Assembly: GCF_005860805.1 (NCBI RefSeq)
Contig: NZ_VCEJ01000002.1
Location: 852,375-916,374, forward strand
Origin: Dyadobacter luticola
GTDB lineage: Bacteria > Bacteroidota > Bacteroidia > Cytophagales > Spirosomataceae
Reading direction: 5' to 3'
DNA length: 64,000 nucleotides
Shown here: positions 10,701 through 19,023 of the stretch, piece after piece
Layout of the letters: each line of letters opens with the position of its first letter
Numbering within the stretch: position 1 is the stretch's first letter
Notes under the pieces: generated by a model
What the model was told of the DNA's origin: nothing
Databases searched by the model: none
Seen by the model: the letters and a program-made list of their open reading frames with translations, nothing else
Made by a program: the position numbers and the translations under genes

Positions 10701-11075
10701 CGCGACTGGCATGACGATCTTCTCGGTTTCGTGGGTGAAACTTTTGAAATTGATCTCTTTCTGGCCTTCGGTAAGTCTTGTTGTTTTTTCACCAAAACCG
10801 GGAAAATTCAGCGGCCGCGGCTGCAAACCGACTTCATCCGCGCTCCATCCCATATTCCTCATCGTCAGTTCTTTTTCCGTAAAATGGCTTTGAAGCTGGG
10901 TTTCGAAATAACCGTAGTGCCGCATCCGGTCGGCGAAAGTGTTGCCGAGCAGAATGATATGGTCGGCTTTTTTGGGCGAAAAGCCAGGGTTGGGCGCCTG
11001 GGCGGCGGCTTTTTGGCTACTGCAAATGCAAAGGAAAGCCAGGGCAAATGCCAGGCAGCTTAATGGAATTTTCAT
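7743..11075 (-). CDS. Multidomain secreted protein: SGNH - dehydrogenase-type beta-propeller - HEAT - cupredoxin
   Basis: 1110 residues with a signal peptide. (1) SGNH hydrolase-like domain, about 35-275; block I reads ILLGNTFADRM, with Thr where Ser is usual, and GMNE and NGIHLND follow as blocks III and V. (2) 'Putative membrane-bound dehydrogenase' propeller, about 395-735, with Asp-rich DTDGDGKAD loops like calcium-binding turns. (3) HEAT-like repeats, about 755-930. (4) Auracyanin/azurin-like domain from about 985: MPHN supplies one copper ligand and CSFPGHWRVM the Cys, His and Met. Likely a periplasmic or outer-surface sugar oxidation enzyme passing electrons through copper. The fusion is intact, and divergent from the FtsX permease. 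Confidence 0.85.
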   Translation of the reverse strand: MKIPLSCLAFALAFLCICSSQKAAAQAPNPGFSPKKADHIILLGNTFADRMRHYGYFETQLQSHFTEKELTMRNMGWSADEVGLQPRPLNFPGFGEKTTRLTEGQKEINFKSFTHETEKIVMPVALNFAGLNQDLRDQKADIIFLCFGMNEAFKGAAGLPEFEKDLNVFIKNLLSNQYNGRSAPTLILVSPIAHENLSEHYPDPAEHNKNLALYTKAMQKAASVQKLYFIDLFTPSLAKMQAKNQTPLTINGIHLNDAGYRLAAEWMAQSLGFGGKPDFDSYFGKKLREVVKMKDAHFFYRWRAVNGEYIYGRRREPFGVIAFPPELRKLNQMTAALDSVIWELAKTKNVNAYQKALDIVDRRGKPADPTLVTDIPMTGRQGEAAKKIARQENLFSTSTEKFTLPKGYEINLFASEKDFPIEKPVAMNFDAKGRLWVATMPTYPQYFPGIPVHDKIVILEDTDGDGKADKHTIFADDLYLPLGYEFGNGGVFVSQEPDILFLKDTDGDGKADVKEVILSGFGSEDSHHATHAFTYGQDGALYFNEGTFLNTQVETPYGPVRSYAGATYRYEPRTAKLFHYISYPYYNPWGSIFDKWGTHLIGDASDGSNYFAPPMTGKVDYPDKHPRTEMFTETRVRPTAGIEIISSRNFPDDVQGDFLVNNNIGFQGTKQHRIIRDSSGIRGKERENLLQSSDPNFRPIDLEYGPDGGLYIADWYNPLISHGENPPRDPARDKSHGRIWRITYKEKPLLKPTDISAQSIPDLLENLKVYEDRFRYRTRIQLREKPASEVLPALKKWTAALDKNNPEYEHHLLEALWLYQDFDIVEPALLKTLLNAKEPQARAAATRVLRFWSDRIPETLTLMQTRLNDESPRVRLEAIVAMSFYENEKAVLAATDIFKYPTDRYLDYAISETFRHLKPVWLAALKQKKITGKAETYLLASLTAEELAALPKTPATLAAIRTKAEEAKQKADVAKKPANKDVTELVLNTIEAKMAFDKKEFQVPTGKKVILIFNNTDMMPHNVVIVKPGTEQKVGEAADAMANLKDGFEKNFIPNSADILFSTPLVNAGKSFRLEFTAPSQPGAYPFICSFPGHWRVMQGVVNVVDAKNP

Positions 11076-11270
11076 AATCAGGTTTAGGAAGAGTCCAATT
11101 TATCATAATTTTAATAGCTTCTCAACATATACCGGACATGCACGTTCAGAAATGAACAGCTTTTTAGGATTAAAGTATTGATACACAATTTATTGAGATA
11201 ATGGCATAAATTTTACGCGAACACTGTCAAAGTCATAAAACCGGATTTGCCTCAGATATTCCCGTTCCTC

Positions 11271-13679
11271 ATGATCAAAAACTACTTCAAAATCGCCTGG
11301 CGCAACCTGCTCAGAAACCGCCTGTATACAATCCTTAACATTGCCGGACTGTCGGTAGGACTGGCCTGCGCGCTGGTGGTTTTCTGGTTTATCCGGTTTC
11401 AGACCACGCACGATCATTTTCATAAGAACATTGACCGTATTTATCAGGTAACCACCGAGTTTCACTTCGACGGCACCACCTACTCGCGCGGCGTACCCGC
11501 CCCGATGTGGAAAGCCATGCGGACGGAAATGCCATCGTTTACCACCAGTATGTGCATTGCCGGTTGGGGACAATTTTTTTCCGTGCTCGGCAATGATGGG
11601 AAAGTGATCAAGAAATTCAAGGAAGAAGGCCCATCGATGGCATATGTCCAGCCGGAATACTTTTCCATTTTCGACTTAAAATGGCAGGTTAGCAATGCAA
11701 AAAAGGCGTTGTCGCGCCCCAACACAATTGTGCTGAGCCGAAAGATTGCTGATAAATATTTTGGAAAGGAAAATCCGATCGGCAGGCGGGTGAGGCTTAA
11801 CAACCAGCTGGATCTGGAAGTGACCGGCATTGTGGACGAGCCCGCGGAGGCCAGCGATATGCCTTATACTTCATTTGTTTCGTTCGAAACGCTGGTTGCC
11901 AATCCGAAATACAGCTACGGTGGCAGCGGCCTGGACCACTGGGGCGGCGTGAGTTTCGGGACACAATGTTTCACACTTCTGCCCGAAGGTTATAATATTA
12001 AAACTGCTGAAAAACAGCTGGTTGCATTAAGTAAAAAATACCACGGCAACGATTACAAATCGTACGATCACTACCTCGTACCCTTCAAGGAAATGCATCA
12101 TTCGGAGCGGTACCGCGGTTCGATGCCGATGAAATGGATTTACATTATGAGCGCGATCGGCATTTTTCTGATCATTACGGCTTGTTTTAATTTCATTAAT
12201 ATGGCGACGGCCCAGGCACTGCGCCGCTCGAAGGAAGTGGGTGTGCGTAAAGCAGTTGGCGGTACGCGGCACCAGGTTTTTATCCAGTTTATGCTCGAAA
12301 CCGCGCTGATCACGCTTTTTGCGATGGCTACCGGTTTTACGATCGCTTACGTTTTGCTGCCGCACATATCCGACTGGCTCGGACAGCCGGGTAGCTGGCC
12401 GGCGCAGGTCAATTTTACCGACACGATGTTGTGGGTTTTTCTGGCCGGTTTGTTTTTCATTGTCGTGCTGCTGGCGGGTTCTTATCCGGGCACTATTCTG
12501 GCCGGTTTTCGCCCGGTTCTGGCGCTCAAAGGCAATGTTACCACGCGGCACATCGGCGGCATTTCGCTCCGTCGCGGGCTGATCGTTTTTCAATTTGTAC
12601 TGATTCAGTTGCTGGTGATTTGTACGATTGTCGTCAATAACCAGGTCGATTATATGCTGTCAAGTTCGGTAGGTTACGAAACCAGGGGCCTTGCCAGCAT
12701 CCGCATTCCGGCGCCTGATAAGGTGAACCAGACAACTTTTAGGCAGCGGTCAATGGAAATCCCGGGCGTGGCCGATGCCAGTTTCTTCATTTTTTCGCCA
12801 ACAACCAACTCGAATAATTCTACCAACGTCAATTATGATAACCGTCCGAAGGATGAACTCTTGCAGATAAATACAAAAAACGCTGATAATCACTACATTC
12901 AGACCTTCGGGCTGACCTTGCTGGCCGGCGAGAACATTCCCGAAAGCGACACGATCCGTGGTTACCTGGTGAATGAAAAGGTTTTGGAAAAACTGGGCAT
13001 AAAAAGACCGCAGGACGCGATCGGGAAGATGCTGTCGATCTGGGACGTAAAAGCGCCGATCTATGGAGTTTTGAAAAACTGGAACAATACATCACTGAAA
13101 AATGGCGTCGATCACGTGGCGATTTTTACGTACCGCGACTTTCATTACACCTGCGGTATCAAGCTGACTTCCAACAATGTGCGAAAGACGATGAAATCGG
13201 TTGAGCAGCTTTGGAGCCAATATTTTCCGGATTATATGTACGAGCAATCGTTTTTGACCGAGGAAATTGCGACGAGCTACGAACTTGAAAACACGATGCT
13301 GAAACTGATCCGAACCTTCTCGGTGATTGCAATTTTTATCGGCTGTCTCGGATTGTATGGTCTGGTTAAATTCATGGCGTCGCAAAAAACCAAAGAAATC
13401 GGAGTCCGGAAGGTGCTGGGAGCGAATTTGTCGGGGATACTGGGCATTTTTGGGAAAGAAATCGGCCTGCTGATTGGTGTCGCGTTCCTGATCGCGGCGC
13501 CGCTGGGCTGGTATGTGATGCAAGCCTGGTTGCAGGACTATGAAAACCGGATTCCGATCGGACCGGGGATATTGTTCATTTCGGTGTTGGTAACATTGCT
13601 GGTAGCGGGTGTTACCGCAGCTTACGAATCGGTGAAAGCCGCACTGACCGATCCTGTCAAATCTTTGCGGACCGAATAA
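11271..13679 (+). CDS. FtsX/MacB-type ABC transporter permease
   Basis: Inner-membrane permease of 802 residues. MIKNYFKIAWRNLLRNRLYT is the typical Bacteroidota N-terminus; the ATG at 11271 is preferred over an in-frame TTG at 11247. Layout: first membrane helix (about 20-42), a large periplasmic MacB-type domain (about 43-280), three helices around 285-430 with the FtsX loop RRSKEVGVRKAVG, a second periplasmic domain (about 455-680), and a last FtsX bundle with KTKEIGVRKVLGA. No ATPase gene is adjacent, which is common for this family in Bacteroidota. Usually linked to export of peptides, lipoproteins or drugs; substrate unknown. Confidence 0.9.
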   Translation: MIKNYFKIAWRNLLRNRLYTILNIAGLSVGLACALVVFWFIRFQTTHDHFHKNIDRIYQVTTEFHFDGTTYSRGVPAPMWKAMRTEMPSFTTSMCIAGWGQFFSVLGNDGKVIKKFKEEGPSMAYVQPEYFSIFDLKWQVSNAKKALSRPNTIVLSRKIADKYFGKENPIGRRVRLNNQLDLEVTGIVDEPAEASDMPYTSFVSFETLVANPKYSYGGSGLDHWGGVSFGTQCFTLLPEGYNIKTAEKQLVALSKKYHGNDYKSYDHYLVPFKEMHHSERYRGSMPMKWIYIMSAIGIFLIITACFNFINMATAQALRRSKEVGVRKAVGGTRHQVFIQFMLETALITLFAMATGFTIAYVLLPHISDWLGQPGSWPAQVNFTDTMLWVFLAGLFFIVVLLAGSYPGTILAGFRPVLALKGNVTTRHIGGISLRRGLIVFQFVLIQLLVICTIVVNNQVDYMLSSSVGYETRGLASIRIPAPDKVNQTTFRQRSMEIPGVADASFFIFSPTTNSNNSTNVNYDNRPKDELLQINTKNADNHYIQTFGLTLLAGENIPESDTIRGYLVNEKVLEKLGIKRPQDAIGKMLSIWDVKAPIYGVLKNWNNTSLKNGVDHVAIFTYRDFHYTCGIKLTSNNVRKTMKSVEQLWSQYFPDYMYEQSFLTEEIATSYELENTMLKLIRTFSVIAIFIGCLGLYGLVKFMASQKTKEIGVRKVLGANLSGILGIFGKEIGLLIGVAFLIAAPLGWYVMQAWLQDYENRIPIGPGILFISVLVTLLVAGVTAAYESVKAALTDPVKSLRTE

Positions 13680-13703
13680 TTCATGGAAGCGCTCAGGCAA
13701 GTT

Positions 13704-14540
13704 TCAACCTTTTTCCGGTCCGAAACTTGCCCAGATAGATTCAGGTTGGTCATTAACCTTGTCTCCCAAATACATTCTCAAAAACCGCCGCTGCTCGGTG
13801 AAACCATTGTTTTCCGCCCAGTCGATGGCAGGCTTGTTGTCGAGCGGAATATCCAGGAAAGCATTTTGGCCGGGAAAGTGTGCAGCTATCGCATTCAAAA
13901 GCACGTTTCCAGCAACTGGATTTACAGCAATCACCGGCCCGATCTGTACCGCATTTCGGCCTTCCCGATATCCTGCGTAGCCGATTATTTTTTTATTTTC
14001 AGTTGAATAAAAAAATGGTTTTTCAGCTTCATCGATCAAATGTTGAAGCAATTCCTCGCGTGCAGTTTCAGTAATTTCAAAATCAAAATCACGAATCGAT
14101 ATGCTGGACTTCAACTCATGAATGTGTTGGTCAAAATGTAAATCCACATTCAAAATACCCGCAAACCGCACGACTTCATATTCTCCCTGGAAACCTAATT
14201 TTTCATACAAACCCTGCCCCAAAGCTGTCGCATCCAGACGGATTGTTTTCACATTCAAATTTCTCAGATAACTGATCGTGTGCTGTAAAAGCTGTTTCGC
14301 AATGCCCTGGCCACGCATTTTTTTGTCTACCAAAACCATCGCAATCCAGGCAATATTCTCGAAACGTGCCGTGGTAGCTGTGGCGACGCCCTCACCGTTT
14401 ACTTCGACTACGAAACATCCGTCCGGTTCCAACGCCAACGCCCGCAGCCAGTCGGCATCCAGCTGGTTCCAGCCTGATTCGGTGACGAGATGCCGGCATA
14501 GCGGCAGGTCGGCAATGGTCATTTGTCGGATGCTTACCAT
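13704..14540 (-). CDS. GNAT family N-acetyltransferase, two-domain
   Basis: 278 residues. The N-terminal half (about 3-125) is a clear GNAT domain: VLVDKKMRGQGIAKQLLQH is motif A with the acetyl-CoA loop, followed by LDATALGQGLYEKLGFQ. The C-terminal half (about 150-270) resembles the second GNAT-like domain of the GCN5-related pair family (PFYSTENKKIIGYAGYREGR, then a YLG ending). The start overlaps the end of the PD40 lipoprotein gene by seven bases, so the two are probably co-translated. Substrate unknown. It ends 24 bases from the convergent permease stop. Confidence 0.87.
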   Translation of the reverse strand: MVSIRQMTIADLPLCRHLVTESGWNQLDADWLRALALEPDGCFVVEVNGEGVATATTARFENIAWIAMVLVDKKMRGQGIAKQLLQHTISYLRNLNVKTIRLDATALGQGLYEKLGFQGEYEVVRFAGILNVDLHFDQHIHELKSSISIRDFDFEITETAREELLQHLIDEAEKPFFYSTENKKIIGYAGYREGRNAVQIGPVIAVNPVAGNVLLNAIAAHFPGQNAFLDIPLDNKPAIDWAENNGFTEQRRFLRMYLGDKVNDQPESIWASFGPEKG

Positions 14541-15541
14541 CTGTCGATTAAACCCGTCATATACAAATCAAACCCACCTTTTCCCCCGGGTCGATCAGAC
14601 GAAAAGATCATTAAATAATAATTGAAATGATTCAGCGAGGGCAAAATAGGCCGGTATTCGTTGAAGGACGTATTGATGCGGTCGCCTGCGTTGACAGGCG
14701 TCGACCATTTGCCGTTTTCGAGTTTGGAGTAGTAAATGTCGGTGCCGCCTTTTCCGCCTGGACGGTCGGAGACGAATACCATGATGTCGCCGTAGAGGTA
14801 AGGACACTTGTCGTCGGCGGGGGAGGAGAGTTCTTCGACTTTTCGTATTGCAAATTTCTCGGGTTTGATAAAGGTGGCCGTGGACAGGCGATCATAACCT
14901 GCACCATCAATGCTCACTTCATAAATGTCAAAATTTCCGTCCCGGTTTGAGCTGAAATAAATCTTATCGCCGTCGAAGGAAAAAGTGGGATAACCGTCGT
15001 CTTTCTGGGAGTTGAGCAAGTCGAATTTAAACGGACCTTCGTAGCCATGTGCGCCGCGGACCATGTATTTGATTTCCATATTTCCCTCAGAATCATCGGC
15101 GTAGAAAAACAGTACGTCGTCGGGCGTGTTCCCATCGGAAGCAAGGTCTCTTCGCATGGAAATGGTTCGTGGACCGTAAACATTAAAGTTACCATTAGCA
15201 GTATTTGCAAATACGGCTGTGGTCGCATTGTCGGTCACATCGTCATAGATAATGCCGCTTTTCGAAATTTTCTGGATACTGAGCCTTTTGTCATATTTCA
15301 ATTCGGCCGGAATATATACCAGGTTGAAATAATCTTTCTTTTCGCGTTTGGAGGAAAATGTCAGAAAAACATGACCGGATTTGTTGTGGGGAAGATCCGA
15401 ATTGTAGTCATCAAACTCAGAATTGAACTCTTCCAGCGGCACAACATCCTTCAAAAATTTTCCCGCAGAGCGATCGTAGAATGGATCAAGCCAGCAGCTG
15501 TTACAAACCACAGCCAAAGTGAGGATCAGGAGCTTTTTCAT
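14534..15541 (-). CDS. PD40-repeat lipoprotein (TolB-like beta-propeller)
   Basis: 335 residues. MKKLLILTLAVVCNSCWLDP is a lipoprotein signal with the lipobox cysteine at about residue 16. The body has PD40/WD40-like repeats: GYPTFSFDGDKIYFSSNRDG, then PYLYGDIMVFVSDRPGGKGG and a further SSDRPGGKGGFDLY copy. This family often occurs in OmpA-peptidoglycan contexts, but no OmpA domain is present here. Likely anchored to a periplasm-facing membrane as a scaffold or binding protein. It overlaps the downstream GNAT gene and follows the phytase-like gene by 50 bases. Confidence 0.83.
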   Translation of the reverse strand: MKKLLILTLAVVCNSCWLDPFYDRSAGKFLKDVVPLEEFNSEFDDYNSDLPHNKSGHVFLTFSSKREKKDYFNLVYIPAELKYDKRLSIQKISKSGIIYDDVTDNATTAVFANTANGNFNVYGPRTISMRRDLASDGNTPDDVLFFYADDSEGNMEIKYMVRGAHGYEGPFKFDLLNSQKDDGYPTFSFDGDKIYFSSNRDGNFDIYEVSIDGAGYDRLSTATFIKPEKFAIRKVEELSSPADDKCPYLYGDIMVFVSDRPGGKGGTDIYYSKLENGKWSTPVNAGDRINTSFNEYRPILPSLNHFNYYLMIFSSDRPGGKGGFDLYMTGLIDRW

Positions 15542-15591
15542 GTTTCAGGCTAATTTTGGATTTTTACTAAAAATCAACCTTCGGTTACATT

Positions 15592-16635
15592 CTACTTATC
15601 TCCAATTACCTTTAAGACAAACCATTGCGTTTTTTGTCTCGTAGTGTCTGCTTCGAAATTGTTGTCGGAAATGACGGCGATTGTTTTGTGGTCGGGCCCC
15701 CAGGTCATGCCTTCCAGATTGTCGATTTTTTTAATGTTTTTGATCGAAGAAAAATTGAAAACTTCCTGCTTCGGCAGCGGACGGAATGAAGGCGCTTTCG
15801 CGAGTTCTTTGAAAGCCGGCGTGCCAACATTCGTGGCATCAGCGGTAATGCGGGTTTCATATAATTTAACATCGCCGCTGCTGCCGGTGAAGCACCTTTC
15901 CATCATCAGGTAGCGGCCATTTCCGATGTACAGTATTTCGGAAATGCCATTTCCCAGGCTTCCGTCCACTTTTTGGCCGTTTCCGTTGCAGGAGTTAATG
16001 TCCAGCTCATAGGCATATTCGGCGATCATTTCGCAGGGCGCCGTTTTGCAATTCATCAATTTCAATCTTGCATAGCGACCGTCTTCCGAAAAAGGCCACT
16101 CGCTGATCGTCGCCACGGTATCATTTCCGGCAATCGCCAGCGACTCGTAGCCGCGGTTGTTCAGTTTGGACCTGTACTCGAAAGACGGTTTGTCCATCGC
16201 CCAGTTTTGTCCCTGCTGCATGATCATGGAGAACGCGCCCTTTTCAAAACTGCTGTCGGGATTAACCACGCCCGGCTCTATACCTTCTTCGGTGCCGATC
16301 CAGAATTTCTCGCCGTCGAACCGGATCGCCTCCGACTGGGTAAGTCCCTGCACCGGATGCCCGGCCGATTTCGTCCAGTCAGGTAGGCCATTTTGCGTTT
16401 TTGCATCGATCTCAAAAAGGTAGCTGGGACGACCGGTTCCCACGCCGTCGGTGATAAAATACCATTTATTCAACCCCGGCACATATTCGATTCCCGAGAT
16501 TCCGCCGAAGGTTTTGTCTTTGATTAGATCATTTAGATTGTTCTGATACTGAGCAGGATCATTCTCCAAATGCAGACTTTGACCGAAAGAAAAGGCAGAA
16601 ATAAACAGCAATAAAAGGAGGGGAAATATGCGCAT
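15592..16635 (-). CDS. Secreted esterase-like phytase-family protein
   Basis: 347 residues, with signal peptide MRIFPLLLLLFISAFSFGQ. The body matches the 'esterase-like activity of phytase' family: GGISGIEYVPGLNKWYFITD, then SEAIRFDGEKFWIGTEEGIE and LEGMTWGPDHKTIAVISDNN near the C-terminus, spaced as blades of a six-bladed propeller. Such proteins are exported and thought to hydrolyse phosphoesters, but activity of most members is unproven. It is probably transcribed with the PD40 lipoprotein gene. Confidence 0.85.
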   Translation of the reverse strand: MRIFPLLLLLFISAFSFGQSLHLENDPAQYQNNLNDLIKDKTFGGISGIEYVPGLNKWYFITDGVGTGRPSYLFEIDAKTQNGLPDWTKSAGHPVQGLTQSEAIRFDGEKFWIGTEEGIEPGVVNPDSSFEKGAFSMIMQQGQNWAMDKPSFEYRSKLNNRGYESLAIAGNDTVATISEWPFSEDGRYARLKLMNCKTAPCEMIAEYAYELDINSCNGNGQKVDGSLGNGISEILYIGNGRYLMMERCFTGSSGDVKLYETRITADATNVGTPAFKELAKAPSFRPLPKQEVFNFSSIKNIKKIDNLEGMTWGPDHKTIAVISDNNFEADTTRQKTQWFVLKVIGDK

Positions 16636-16704
16636 CGGAGGGAAAGTTTAAGAGCGAATATTCAAATGTAAGAAAGGCAGATTATGCGTGTGTTACGAAA
16701 TTGA

Positions 16705-16737
16705 TTGAAAGGTTAAGACCGAGCCCTAACCTTTCAA
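16705..16737 (-). terminator. Hairpin downstream of the DUF1080 gene
   Basis: TTGAAAGGTTA (16705-16715) and TAACCTTTCAA (16727-16737) form a perfect 11-base stem with an 11-base loop. It lies just beyond the stop of the DUF1080 gene on the minus strand. The U-tract after it is poor (CAATTTCG), so it may be a weak terminator or an mRNA-stabilising stem. Confidence 0.45.
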
Positions 16738-16790
16738 CCAAACCGCAAAATGCTTGTTTACAAAAAGTATATCCTGCAAAAGACCCCGAC

Positions 16791-17519
16791 TTAAATTTCC
16801 CGAATCCTGATCGTCCCAAAGTAAACTTTCTCCTTTGCATTGTGATTTTGCAGCGCGATTTTTCCTTTCGCGTGCGGCGTCGCGTACGGCCAGTCTTTGA
16901 ACTTGCTTTTGGTCAGGTTCGTCTTCCACTCATCGTTTCCGTAGGTGTATTCTACCACCAGTTTACCATTGAGGTAATGTTTGATCACGTTGTCTTTCAC
17001 GACGATGCGGCCGGTGTTCCAGGTTCCGGCTGGTTTGAATGCAGTCGGGTCTGATGGTGGGTTCATGTCGTAGTTGGCGCCGCTGAGCTGGCCGGGATGC
17101 AGACCGGTTTCTTTTCCGTCGGCGTTTTTTACTTTATAATTGGCATCGTCAATGATCTGGTATTCAGGTCCGGAGAAAATCGTGCGGGCGATTTCTGGCT
17201 TTTCAACAACCTTATATACGACCCCGCTGTTGCTCCCGGTCGGGATTTTAAATTCGAATTCCAGCTCAAAATCCCCGTATTCCTTATCAGTCACGAGGTC
17301 GCCGCCGGTGCCTTCGGAAATCAGCGCGCCATCTTCCACCACCCAGCCTTTTACGCCAGTTTGGTTGTAGTTATGCCAGCCTTTGAGGGTCTTGCCATCG
17401 AATAATGTCACCCACTTTTCTTTTTGCGGGTTTTCAAATGTTTCATCAGAAGTAAAGCCCGGCGCGGCAGTCAATGTCACACCCGCCAGTAGCCAGGTGA
17501 AAAGTTTAGCATTTCGCAT
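16791..17519 (-). CDS. DUF1080 (3-keto-disaccharide hydrolase-like) secreted protein
   Basis: 242 residues. The chosen ATG at 17517-17519 gives signal peptide MRNAKLFTWLLAGVTLTAAP; a 36-codon upstream extension in the same frame lacks one. Family motifs: WVTLFDGKTLKGWHNY at the start of the mature protein, GDFELEFEFKIPTGSNSGVV in the middle and GKIALQNHNAKEKVYFGTIR at the end, a concanavalin-like beta-jellyroll. DUF1080 proteins act on 3-keto-glycosides made by sugar-3-dehydrogenases, which fits the neighbouring MFS transporter, SGNH and dehydrogenase-propeller genes. It is divergent from the MFS gene. Confidence 0.88.
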   Translation of the reverse strand: MRNAKLFTWLLAGVTLTAAPGFTSDETFENPQKEKWVTLFDGKTLKGWHNYNQTGVKGWVVEDGALISEGTGGDLVTDKEYGDFELEFEFKIPTGSNSGVVYKVVEKPEIARTIFSGPEYQIIDDANYKVKNADGKETGLHPGQLSGANYDMNPPSDPTAFKPAGTWNTGRIVVKDNVIKHYLNGKLVVEYTYGNDEWKTNLTKSKFKDWPYATPHAKGKIALQNHNAKEKVYFGTIRIREI

Positions 17520-17653
17520 GTGGTCAGGGATTAGTTTTTTAAAATAAGATTTGAAGGCTGCGTATTTACTAATTGCAAACCATCCTATCCCGGTAGAATC
17601 GGCTGACAAAATGTTTTTAAAAGACATTGACCACTTCCTTTTCTGATTATTCC

Positions 17654-18934
17654 ATGACGCAGCAATTAGCTCCTCGCAGATGGTTCCGAATTATCCCAGT
17701 CGTTTTTGTCACTTATAGCCTCGCGTACCTCGATAGGGCGAATTTTGGTTTCGCCGTAGCCGGTGGCATGGCCGACGACCTCAAAATTACCCCTAATACC
17801 TCTACGCTGCTGAGCTCGCTCTTTTTCCTGGGTTACTTCTTTTTCCAAATTCCGGGGGCACATTATGCGGCGACGAGGACCGCTAAAAAGCTGATTTTTA
17901 TATCCTTAATTCTCTGGGGCGGACTGGCCGCCGCGACGGGTATGGTGAATGATACGACCACATTGATCGTCATTCGATTCATGCTGGGTGTGGTGGAAAG
18001 TGCGGTGATGCCGGCCATGTTAATTCTTCTGAGTCAATGGTTTACGAAAGAAGAACGCTCCCGCGCCAATACATTTCTGATCCTCGGAAACCCGGTTACG
18101 GTGCTCTGGATGTCGGTTTTGTCGGGCTACCTGATCGACTCGATGGGCTGGCGGTGGATGTTTATTTTACAGGGCGTGCCGGGCATTATCTGGGCATTTA
18201 TCTGGTGGAAAGTGATCGACGAGCGGCCGATGAAAGCCACCTGGCTGACGGACGAGGAGAAACTGGCCGTCGAAAATAAATTGCAGGAGGAGCAGGCGGG
18301 TATCAAACCAGTGAAGAACTATGCAGAGGCATTCAAATCGACCAAGGTGATTTTACTCTGTCTGCAATATTTGTTGTGGAGTGTCGGAGTTTATGGTTTT
18401 GTGATGTGGCTGCCCTCGATCATTAAAGCGGCGCCGGACATGAATATGGTGAATACCGGCTGGCTGTCGGCGGTACCTTATCTTTTTGCAGTGATCGGCA
18501 TGTTGTCGGCGTCTTACTTTTCTGATAAAAGCGGCAACCGGAAAGTTTTTGTCTGGCCATTTTTATTGATCGCGGCGATTTGTTTGTACGGAGCGGTATG
18601 GCTTGGGCCGGATAAATTCTGGTTTTCTTACGCATTGTTGGTGGTAGCGGGAGGCGCATTATATACGCCTTACGGGCCGTTTTTCGCGGCTATCGCCGAA
18701 ATTCTTCCCAAGAATGTAGCTGGCGGGGCGATTGGTCTGATCAACAGTTTGGGCGCATTGGGCTCGTTTGCAGGATCTTATCTGGTAGGTTATCTCAATA
18801 CCGAAACCGGAAACTTCAATGCATCCTATACCTTAATGTCCGTGGCACTGGTTTTGGCGACGGTCATCACGATCGCGGTTATTCCTGCTCCCGGGCGGAA
18901 GCTCGCCGCGCAGCCCGAAGTAAAAAGCTTTTGA
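17654..18934 (+). CDS. MFS transporter, ACS (anion/sugar acid:cation symporter)-like
   Basis: 426 residues with about 12 membrane helices. YLDRANFGFAVAGGM near residue 25 and the loop FFLGYFFFQIPGAHYA are typical of the ACS/GudP-like branch of MFS that takes up sugar acids, hexuronates or tartrate. The ATG at 17654 gives MTQQLAPRRWFRIIPVVFV; an in-frame TTG at 17627 is possible but less likely. It sits divergently from the DUF1080 gene and upstream of an SGNH hydrolase and a large propeller/cytochrome gene, so import of an oxidised sugar is a fair inference. Confidence 0.88.
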   Translation: MTQQLAPRRWFRIIPVVFVTYSLAYLDRANFGFAVAGGMADDLKITPNTSTLLSSLFFLGYFFFQIPGAHYAATRTAKKLIFISLILWGGLAAATGMVNDTTTLIVIRFMLGVVESAVMPAMLILLSQWFTKEERSRANTFLILGNPVTVLWMSVLSGYLIDSMGWRWMFILQGVPGIIWAFIWWKVIDERPMKATWLTDEEKLAVENKLQEEQAGIKPVKNYAEAFKSTKVILLCLQYLLWSVGVYGFVMWLPSIIKAAPDMNMVNTGWLSAVPYLFAVIGMLSASYFSDKSGNRKVFVWPFLLIAAICLYGAVWLGPDKFWFSYALLVVAGGALYTPYGPFFAAIAEILPKNVAGGAIGLINSLGALGSFAGSYLVGYLNTETGNFNASYTLMSVALVLATVITIAVIPAPGRKLAAQPEVKSF

Positions 18935-19023
18935 CCACTGACAGTACAGGTTAGCTTTTTAGCAACAAATAATTAATTTCCCGCCGAAGTACTCATTATT
19001 GTATTATTCTAAACCCAAATTGC

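Noticed and set aside
13092..13700. 202-residue minus-strand open frame opposite the FtsX permease gene
   Set aside because: It lies entirely over the well-supported permease and shows composition-driven, Arg/His-rich translation without domains.
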